From positions 408,307 to 472,306 of the forward strand of contig NZ_JSEO01000001.1 of NCBI RefSeq assembly GCF_001624705.1: a stretch of 64,000 nt of DNA. The letters are read 5' to 3'. Below, in pieces: positions 58,030 to 64,000 of this stretch; position 1 is the stretch's first letter; each line of letters starts with the position of its first letter. The notes under the pieces are model-generated. The model saw only the letters and a list, made by a program, of their open reading frames with translations. It was not told the origin of the DNA and ran no database searches. A program made the position numbers and the translations under genes. Origin of the DNA: Marinomonas sp. SBI8L (GTDB taxonomy: Bacteria; Pseudomonadota; Gammaproteobacteria; Pseudomonadales; Marinomonadaceae).

Positions 58030-58344
58030 TTTTGCGTACTTCTTATTTGTTTTTATATCTATAGGCCCAGTAATATCCTTTATATTAGATCCATATTTTT
58101 TCTAATGCCATGGGGGAATAAGTGAGACTGGTTTAACCTGTTAATTTAAATGGCTTTCATGTTTAAGTAGACTATAAAACTACCTATTCGGTAATTAGGG
58201 AAGCTGCGAATAAGTCTTCCCACCTCAGCGAGTGGACAAAAGTTGACAAGCCATAAGCTGAGCATTTCAGTTAAAGATAATAAATAGTCATAAAACGTGT
58301 AAGATAAAACCTGACTTAGCATCCAGATTTTAAGGAGTAATTTC
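58030..58344. other. Divergent promoter region between LysR and Crp/Fnr genes
   Basis: 315 bases, AT-rich with no gene. It should contain both promoters. An AAGGAG ribosome site for the Crp/Fnr gene is at 58332-58337. I saw no clear operator. Confidence 0.4.
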
Positions 58345-58896
58345 TTGGCTCTTGAACCCCTTCCTCATGTTTCTATGAATACCCTTAACAGATTAAATAC
58401 GTTGGGCAAAGAAATTGATGCCGTTGCAGGAAGTTGCTTACTTGATGCTTCTCATATTTGGAACAAGGTTACGCTGATTGAATCAGGCGTTGTGAGAATG
58501 TTCTATTTAGCCATTGATGGAAAGGAGCATAACAAAAACTTCTTTTTTGAAGGCGATATATTCTGGCCTGTCACGCCAAGCCTACAAGAAAAAGCAGCAG
58601 GCTTTACGATCGAAGCACTCTCTAATGTTAAAGCAGTTCAATGGCATATAGATGACTTTAAATCTGCTTTTGAGAGCGAGCTGGAATGGCTTAAATTCAC
58701 CCTATTTTGGTCTGATAAATTGCTTGATAGTAAAATGCAAAGAGAGCAAGAATGGCTACAGCTTCCAGCCAAAGCACGCTATGAAAACTTGCTTAAATAA
58801 CATCCTGACATAGTTCAGAGAGTTCCTGCTCATCATATAGCGAGCTTTTTAGGCATCACCTCTGTCACCCTTTCTCGTCTAAAACACGCTAGCTAA
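58345..58896 (+). pseudogene. Crp/Fnr-family regulator interrupted by TAA at codon 152
   Basis: The TTG at 58345 has AAGGAG seven bases upstream. The nucleotide-binding-like domain is complete (LIESGVVRMFYLAIDGKEHNKNFFFEGDIFWPVTPS) and reads through the linker YENLLK. A TAA at 58798-58800 then stops it, yet the same frame continues HPDIVQRVPAHHIASFLGITSVTLSRLKHAS to 58896, which is the recognition helix and wing of the Crp/Fnr DNA-binding domain. So the DNA-binding module is lost to one stop, probably CAA to TAA. The truncated product could not bind DNA in the normal way. Confidence 0.82.
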
Positions 58897-58962
58897 TTAA
58901 CATTTGTTAATGCACACCATTTTAAACCCTAGATAATGAGTGTTTTTAAGGAGTGCAAACAG

Positions 58963-59448
58963 ATGCTAACAATAAAACAGCTTAGTGGATTAACGGCTAC
59001 CGCTTTATTTGGATTAATGGCGGGCTTTTTTGCGACCTATTCGTTTAATGTTAATTACGCAATGTTAGCTGTTGATGCGAGTACCTACGCTGAAGTTCAG
59101 TCTCTCTTCAACATCAATGTACGTCATACAGGTTTCTTTTTATGCTTCTTCGGTGCAGGAGCGCTTCCCTATTTTTGTGCTGTTTTGAATATCAAAAATA
59201 AGAGTATTTTCTATTTTTGATTGCTGCTCGGAACGCTCTACTTAACAGGAATAATTCTTTTCACCAAGTTCGTTAATTTGCCGCTTAATTATTATACCGA
59301 ATCTTGGACTTCTTCAACTTTGCCTTCTGATTGGAGAAACACCCGAGATGCTTGGAATCAGGCGAACCTATTCCGATCTCTACTTAGTTTTATTCTCTTC
59401 GTTAGCGCCTTATTTCTTCTCATCAAACAAGATAAAACGAATAGCTAA
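58963..59448 (+). pseudogene. DUF1772 (anthrone-oxygenase-like) membrane protein interrupted by TGA
   Basis: I take the ATG at 58963, which has AAGGAG nine bases upstream. The frame encodes a four-helix membrane protein with DUF1772 features (LTATALFGLMAGFFATYSFNVNYAML near the start; NTRDAWNQANLFRSLLSFILFVSALFLL near the end). A TGA at 59218-59220 (after SIFYF) splits it; the frame resumes immediately with LLLGTLYLTGI and runs to 59448. TGG to TGA is the simplest explanation. It lies 66 bases after the broken Crp/Fnr gene on the same strand, its likely former regulator. Confidence 0.78.
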
Positions 59449-59597
59449 TGTCTCTGTATGAGCTATTTTCACGCCTTGATAAGCCACAAAGCACGGGGGC
59501 TGAAGACTATTTTCGAGCAAGTTTACACCCATGATAAATAAGATACTTATCATGGGAGTTTCTCTAAAATGCGCCAAAAAGAACTATTTAAAATGAG

Positions 59598-60077
59598 CTA
59601 TTTGATAGAAGTACTCAAGGATGTACCTTTTTCACCTATCGAAAGAACGAGTATCTTAGCGACCTCATTGTGACTAAGGTTTTCAGTTAACTCATGAACA
59701 GAACCTAAAGGTTCTACCCATACATCTCCTTGTTTATAATCCTTGGCTTCACTGCCTTTTAATTTTGATCTCACCCTTCCTTGCAGCACATAAACATAGA
59801 GCATGCCCTCATGTGTATGTGAGCCAACACGCACCTCGGGCTGTAATTCAACTGTTAAGGTCGTGAGATAGGCTTTTTCAAACTCAGGCAGTGCTAAAAT
59901 ATTAAGCATTTGTCGCTTAACATCATGGGCATCACCTTCGTGTGTTAACCCATGATTAGATAAGCTTAACAACGCAATGAGACTAAAGAGCTGCGCGGCT
60001 TTTCTCCAAGCCTTCACAGCTCTCATTTCTTTTATATAAGCCTTAATAACTCTCTTATCATTAATAAGCAGACCCAT
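59598..60077 (-). CDS. Exported cupin-domain protein
   Basis: A 159-residue protein. The N-terminal segment has a basic stretch, then hydrophobic AQLFSLIALLSLSNHGL (about 28-44), suggesting a signal peptide or anchor. The cupin shows VGSHTHEGMLYVYVLQGRVRSKLKG (metal-binding His and Glu) and DVWVEPLGSVHELTEN, so one metal site is likely. Translation from the first Met has AGGAG upstream with good spacing; Met18 would shorten the leader. It follows the AhpD-like gene by 14 bases. Confidence 0.78.
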   Translation of the reverse strand: MGLLINDKRVIKAYIKEMRAVKAWRKAAQLFSLIALLSLSNHGLTHEGDAHDVKRQMLNILALPEFEKAYLTTLTVELQPEVRVGSHTHEGMLYVYVLQGRVRSKLKGSEAKDYKQGDVWVEPLGSVHELTENLSHNEVAKILVLSIGEKGTSLSTSIK

Positions 60078-60091
60078 AACTTTCTCCTAAT

Positions 60092-60520
60092 TTAGGCCAT
60101 AGCCGTTGCCACACCAATGCGATTCCAAGCATTAATCGTCACTATCAGCATAATGAGCTGGGCAATTTCCGAGTTTGAAAGGTATTGCTTTAAAGGTTCA
60201 TAAATATCATCAGGGACATGTCTACTCGATAACTCAGTGACATGATCTGTCATGGCTAAAATGGCTTTTTCTTTTCCATTAAACAATGCACTTTCTGGCC
60301 AAGCCTTCAGCGCTTCAAGCTTCCCCTTTTCAATGCCGAGTTTTTCTGCAGCAGAAGTATGCATCCCGATACAAAAGTGACATTGATTAATCAAAGAGGC
60401 TCTAAGCCTTACCAGCTCTTGAGTCTCTTTAGAGAGTGAGGATTGGTCAATAAACTGCTCTAGTTCAAACATGGCTTTATATGCATTTGGTTCAATAGAT
60501 TGAATATCTACACGAGTCAT
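60092..60520 (-). CDS. AhpD-like carboxymuconolactone decarboxylase family protein
   Basis: A 142-residue helical protein of the AhpD/CMD family. The core reads VRLRASLINQCHFCIGMHTSAAEKLG with the CxxC redox pair (CHFC, about 50-53) and a nearby His. Members act as thiol peroxidase-type antioxidants. It is the first gene of a two-gene unit with the cupin, and divergent from the LysR gene at 60651, its likely regulator. Confidence 0.88.
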   Translation of the reverse strand: MTRVDIQSIEPNAYKAMFELEQFIDQSSLSKETQELVRLRASLINQCHFCIGMHTSAAEKLGIEKGKLEALKAWPESALFNGKEKAILAMTDHVTELSSRHVPDDIYEPLKQYLSNSEIAQLIMLIVTINAWNRIGVATAMA

Positions 60521-60650
60521 AGTGTTACCTCAAAAGTGAATGGACAAATTGTTAACTTGTGCTCACTTTAACCAAAGTCGATTAATGCTAGAATAGCCTC
60601 AAAAGAACAAGAGTTATTCGTAAATTGCATAAATAGAATGGAACATCTAA

Positions 60651-61544
60651 ATGCTTAAGATTCAGATTGAAGAATTAGAAATGTTGGTAGCAACAGTCAA
60701 TTGCGGCAACTTTAGTAAGGCTGCCGAAGAGCTTGGGGTAACCGCCTCAGTAGTCAGCCGCACAATCAAGAAGCTGGAAAACAAGCTCAATACGACCCTC
60801 TTCAATCGAACTACTCGCAAGACACAATTAACACAAGAAGGCCAATGGCTGTTTAATGAAGCAAGTGCCATGATTGCCCAAGGTCAGAGAGTCGAGTCCC
60901 AACTTGGCGAACGTACAGCTGCACCAGCAGGACGATTAGTGGTTGATGCTGCCACACCTTTTTCGCTGCATGCTATTGCTCCACTTATCGCAGGCTTTAA
61001 TCAGGAATACCCAGATGTCACTGTGATCATGACTTCGACCGAATCCAATATTGATCTAATTGAACGTAAAGTGGATATTGCTATTCGCATTGGCCATTTA
61101 ACAGACTCAACCCTTAAAGCACGCAAGCTAGGAGAAACCAGCAGACAACTTTATGCCTCTCCTAGTTATATTGATAAATACGGATTGCCTAAGTCCCCAA
61201 GCGACTTAAAACAGCATAATTGTTTAGGCTTTGTTAAACCCGATAGGCTTAATGTATGGCCGCTTCAGGATAAAAACAAAAATGCGATACACATAGTGCC
61301 TAAAACGTATGCGGACAATGGAGAAACCCTGCGTCAGTTAGCAATACAAGGCTGTGGAATCGCCTGTTTATCAAGATTTACGGTAAACGCAGATGTTCAG
61401 ACGGGGCACTTACGCCCTATTTTAGAAAGTGACATTCAACCTGAATCCATTCCAATATATGCTGTTTTTTACTCTGATAACGAGGTTAACCCAAGAATGC
61501 GTTGTTTCTTGGATTACATCAGTGAGCATATTACTCTTAAATAA
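60651..61544 (+). CDS. LysR-family transcriptional regulator
   Basis: A 297-residue LTTR. The HTH is NFSKAAEELGVTASVVSRTIKKLENKLNTTLFNRTTRKTQLTQEG. The effector domain carries NIDLIERKVDIAIRIGHLTDST, as in the CrgA-like LTTRs at 14030, 28006 and 37108. It is divergent from the AhpD/cupin pair across 130 bases and probably controls it. Confidence 0.9.
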   Translation: MLKIQIEELEMLVATVNCGNFSKAAEELGVTASVVSRTIKKLENKLNTTLFNRTTRKTQLTQEGQWLFNEASAMIAQGQRVESQLGERTAAPAGRLVVDAATPFSLHAIAPLIAGFNQEYPDVTVIMTSTESNIDLIERKVDIAIRIGHLTDSTLKARKLGETSRQLYASPSYIDKYGLPKSPSDLKQHNCLGFVKPDRLNVWPLQDKNKNAIHIVPKTYADNGETLRQLAIQGCGIACLSRFTVNADVQTGHLRPILESDIQPESIPIYAVFYSDNEVNPRMRCFLDYISEHITLK

Positions 61545-61613
61545 CAGATGGAAATAAACACTAACCAGAAAGAGTCTGACTTGAAGAAGAGCCAAAATAT
61601 TGGATCAGGATAA

Positions 61614-62561
61614 TTAATCCTTCAAACCCAGCATTTCTTGGATTTTCTTTTGCTTGATATTACTCACATCCACAAAGATAACCTCTGCTTCTACAGATGC
61701 ATCTATGGTTTTACCTAACCTCGCGGCATGGGCTGTTTTAACACCTTGATAGCCCATCAAAAAGGGATTTTGAATGATAAAGCCTTGCATACTCTTTTCT
61801 TGAACCGCTTTGATCATAAGGGCATGGCTATCAAAGCCAATAAACTTAACATCCTGTTCTAAACCTAATTGTTTTAAACTCGCCAACACACTGACACTAG
61901 TCGATTCATTTGGTGTAAACACCCCTTCAAATTCGTCTAACCCTTTAAGAAATCTGATTGAATTAACTCTTGCTTGGCCTATGGTTGTGCCTAAATAGCC
62001 TTCAAAGATGAGATTCAAACCTTTCTCTTTAGCCGCTTTGATAAAGCCCTCTTCACGTAATCGCGTACTGATAACCTTTTGATCCATCCTCAGTAAAACC
62101 ACGCGCTTCTTATTAGAGCCCGCAAGCGCATTCGCCATTTCAAGGCCTGCAAGATAGCCCGCTTTAAAGTTATCCGTTTTAATCACACTCACCCGCTCTC
62201 CCCCTGTGTCTCTATCAATAAACACAGTGGAAATGCCTTTTTCTTTTAGAGATTTAACATCTTTATTTCGTTTACTGTTGTTAGGCGCTAGCACCAAAGC
62301 CTCACAACCAATAGACATCATAGAATGAATAATTTTAGCTTGAGATTTACTATCCACTTCATCCGCTGCGCCTCTTACCAAAACCTTCACTGAAAGTTCC
62401 CTCCCCGCGGTTTCAGCTCCTTTTTTTACCTCTCCCCAAAAACCATCGCCACCCCCTGCGGTAACCACCCCAATACACTGAGACATAAGTGGGAAAGACA
62501 TAACCAGAGACACTGAAAATACAGCCGATTTAACAGTACCCAGCAGAGAGAAAGCTCTCAT
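61614..62561 (-). CDS. Periplasmic sugar-binding protein (ribose/xylose type)
   Basis: I place the start at the ATG at 62561, which has AAGGA at good spacing, giving 315 residues; an upstream TTG (62582) is less likely. An N-terminal signal peptide precedes CIGVVTAGGGDGFWGEVKKGAETAG, the start of a type I (Peripla_BP_4) sugar-binding fold. VLAPNNS, STVFIDRDTGG, and FTPNESTSVSVLASLKQLGL are the hinge and ligand segments. No permease or ATPase gene is adjacent, so it is an orphan that may serve a remote transporter or chemoreceptor. Confidence 0.85.
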   Translation of the reverse strand: MRAFSLLGTVKSAVFSVSLVMSFPLMSQCIGVVTAGGGDGFWGEVKKGAETAGRELSVKVLVRGAADEVDSKSQAKIIHSMMSIGCEALVLAPNNSKRNKDVKSLKEKGISTVFIDRDTGGERVSVIKTDNFKAGYLAGLEMANALAGSNKKRVVLLRMDQKVISTRLREEGFIKAAKEKGLNLIFEGYLGTTIGQARVNSIRFLKGLDEFEGVFTPNESTSVSVLASLKQLGLEQDVKFIGFDSHALMIKAVQEKSMQGFIIQNPFLMGYQGVKTAHAARLGKTIDASVEAEVIFVDVSNIKQKKIQEMLGLKD

Positions 62562-62846
62562 TGACGACATCCTTAAATACAAATCACTCTTTAAACTATA
62601 GGCCTATTCACCCTCATAAACTGGGGTATTAGGAATAAAAAAGTAATGCATTGTAAATGAGGCAAAGTGACAGCTAGGTGAACAAGAAAAACTCTCCAAT
62701 TGCTTCTAAAAACACTTATCTCCAAGTATTTACCGTTGTTATGGCGGCGTATTAGTGAGTGAGGCTTATTAAAGTGAGCTATGGGTGAAGTTAAGAAGCA
62801 CATTTGCTTTTTACACAGTATTGACTTTATAAGAGAGGCCTCAACA
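62562..62846. other. Intergenic region before the ART-like gene
   Basis: 285 bases separating divergent genes, without ORF or strong structure. It should include promoters for the sugar-binding protein and for the gene at 62847. Confidence 0.4.
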
Positions 62847-63725
62847 ATGCATAAACTACTGGATAAAAAAGTTAAAACCATTAAAAGAAAAGAACGATTA
62901 AATACAAAGAGAAATTTATCTCAAGAGCTTCTAATACAAAGAAAAATACTGGTTGGTAATGAATGGTTTAAGCATACTGAAGACAGTTTTTTAGAAGATA
63001 TTGAAGCAGGTGTAAAGCCTCGGCTTAATCACTGGCGAGAATTAAAAGATAAAGTTTTCAAAAAGAACACAAATGCAGCCACGAATTCTGCTATTAAAGA
63101 TTATTACGAGTTAAAGTTACCAGATGTGGAAGTAACACAATTTGAATCAGATATTCTAGCCTCTCTCCGCAAGCATAACAGCCAGAACAGCTTCGCTGAC
63201 AAGAATGATCTTTATAGGCAGATAGCTCAGGATATAAAGCTCAAGCTATTAAAATTTAATAATATTGCAGGCATTCCGCACCATGACGGTCAATTTAAAA
63301 AAACTGACGATAACTTCGGTGGCTCGGCGAGTGGTCGTAACAAAAATTTAGTCATATACCGCACTATGCCCAAGGCAGATTGGGTTAATTATAAAGAAAG
63401 TGGAGATCTAAAAGATATTTTGTATGGTCATGGAGGCTCTCTTGGCCAGGCAATGCACTATTTTTATAAATCCAAAAAAGACAACAAAGATGATGTTCTT
63501 GTCGAGTTTAGGTTCTCTAAAAGCGCATTAGAGCTAATAGATTACTCTAAGGTTAACGGAGGAGGTGAAGGAGGGGCTCCAAAAAATGGAAAATTAACAG
63601 GAAAATCTGAACAAAATGATTTAATGAATGTTGATGATAATGTTTTTAGTATCCACCTACATAAGAGCAAAGACTTGATAAAAGAGTTAAAACCCAAAGC
63701 TCGCCTTATTGCACAAGTGCAGTGA
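62847..63725 (+). CDS. Unrecognised protein with ADP-ribosyltransferase-like pattern
   Basis: I prefer the ATG at 62847, eight bases after AGAGAGG, giving 292 residues; the ATG at 62781 has no ribosome site. There is no signal peptide. The first 60 residues are basic and helical, the next 100 are mixed, and the last 130 form a compact alpha/beta block. That block has LVIYRTMPKADW with Arg172, then YGHGGSLGQAMHYF (197-202 GSLGQA), a VLVEFRFSK strand, and GKSEQND (254-258). Arg, Ser-x-x-x and Glu in this order resemble the R-S-E layout of ADP-ribosyltransferase toxins, but the match is my own pattern reading. Codon use is AT-rich. No immunity gene is evident. Confidence 0.55.
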   Translation: MHKLLDKKVKTIKRKERLNTKRNLSQELLIQRKILVGNEWFKHTEDSFLEDIEAGVKPRLNHWRELKDKVFKKNTNAATNSAIKDYYELKLPDVEVTQFESDILASLRKHNSQNSFADKNDLYRQIAQDIKLKLLKFNNIAGIPHHDGQFKKTDDNFGGSASGRNKNLVIYRTMPKADWVNYKESGDLKDILYGHGGSLGQAMHYFYKSKKDNKDDVLVEFRFSKSALELIDYSKVNGGGEGGAPKNGKLTGKSEQNDLMNVDDNVFSIHLHKSKDLIKELKPKARLIAQVQ

Positions 63726-63761
63726 TCATTAATATTTCTATTTACTAAAGATATCTATAAA

Positions 63762-63800
63762 AGACATCCATTCTTTGCTTAAAAAGCACTATGGATGTCT
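63762..63800 (-). terminator. Terminator-like hairpin for the right-edge minus-strand gene
   Basis: AGACATCCAT (63762-63771) and ATGGATGTCT (63791-63800) pair around a 19-base loop; on the minus strand a TTTTATA tract follows. It is 15 bases after the stop of the partial gene at the edge. Confidence 0.6.
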
Positions 63801-63814
63801 AACCTTATCTCCCC

Positions 63815-64000
63815 CTACTTCGACCGCTTTTGCCAAAACTCACTGTCAGGCCAGCGTTGCTCTAGCTGGTAAATATGGGCTCTATTCCTCAAGTATTGTC
63901 GGTAATCCTGCTTAATCATGTCACCATAATTCATTTGAGGTGCAATACCTTTTAGTTTGGCTAGCACGACTTCGGCGGCGAATATGCCGTGTTTGATGCC
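63815..64000 (-). CDS. C-terminal fragment of a probable FAD-dependent oxidoreductase
   Basis: The minus-strand frame is open from the window edge to a TAG at 63815-63817, giving the last 61 residues. GIKHGIFAAEVVLAKLKG resembles the C-terminal FAD-site helix of flavoprotein dehydrogenases and halogenases, and LEQRWPDSEFWQKR is a common tail in such proteins. The start lies beyond the window, so the identity is tentative. Confidence 0.4.
   Translation of the reverse strand, partial: GIKHGIFAAEVVLAKLKGIAPQMNYGDMIKQDYRQYLRNRAHIYQLEQRWPDSEFWQKRSK

Noticed and set aside
59218-59220. TGA within the DUF1772 gene as a selenocysteine codon
   Set aside because: No selenocysteine-type hairpin is apparent downstream, the family is not known to use selenocysteine, and neighbouring genes show TAA and TAG lesions as well.
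63726-63814. A small immunity gene after the ART-like gene
   Set aside because: Only 89 bases remain before the next gene on the opposite strand, with no start codon and ribosome site; the segment is mostly a terminator hairpin.
1-64000. CRISPR arrays, insertion sequences, prophage or integrative elements
   Set aside because: No regularly spaced direct repeats, transposase, integrase, phage structural genes or tRNA attachment sites were seen.

Overview
The window reads as chromosomal DNA from a moderately AT-rich marine-type gammaproteobacterium. A Marinomonas-like member of the Oceanospirillales is my best guess, from protein style and codon use; no rRNA or other marker gene is present to prove it. 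I see no tRNA, rRNA, CRISPR array, insertion sequence, integrase or prophage genes. Both edges cut a gene: a LysR regulator at the left and a probable FAD-dependent oxidoreductase at the right.

Layout. 1-6.6 kb: regulators, an SMP-30-like secreted protein, an LLM flavin monooxygenase with a glutathione S-transferase, an interrupted DUF4440 gene, and an AT-rich pair (lipoprotein plus DUF4234 membrane protein). 6.9-13.7 kb: NadN-type NAD nucleotidase, a 2OG-Fe(II) oxygenase-like protein, DUF1289, a second GST and a chemoreceptor. 14-31.4 kb: a patchwork of LysR and AraC regulators beside small SRPBCC, SnoaL, DUF1330, YdhR, SDR and quinone-oxidoreductase genes, a second chemoreceptor, a mutarotase, and an NAT/EamA/Crp operon. 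31.5-43.7 kb: an ArsR/DHA2 efflux pair, a Kelch protein, a tandem ABM/oxidoreductase operon, a yellow/MRJP protein, and an isochorismatase, NhaC and EamA run. 43.9-46.5 kb: a peptide-type dual ABC ATPase. 46.7-56.9 kb: a complete guanidine assimilation operon. 57-64 kb: more LysR and Crp regulators, cupin/AhpD, an orphan sugar-binding protein, and an unrecognised protein with ADP-ribosyltransferase-like pattern.

The centrepiece is the guanidine operon. A guanidine-I (ykkC) riboswitch leads a TauABC-like importer, two DUF1989 proteins (carboxyguanidine deiminase subunits), a biotin-dependent guanidine/urea carboxylase and allophanate hydrolase. The 123-base gap before the carboxylase holds two short hairpins with ACGA loops, which is the signature of a guanidine-II (mini-ykkC) riboswitch. 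One operon would then be read by two unrelated guanidine aptamers: one gating the whole transcript, one gating the ATP-consuming enzyme.

The second theme is gene decay. Four genes are interrupted by a single in-frame stop (TAG at 4928, TAA at 18450, TAA at 58798, TGA at 59218). A GST seems to have lost its ATG (ATC at 3365). Two divergent genes have lost both 5' ends in what looks like one deletion (about 26354-26395). These fall in small accessory genes, which suggests relaxed selection or consensus errors in this assembly.
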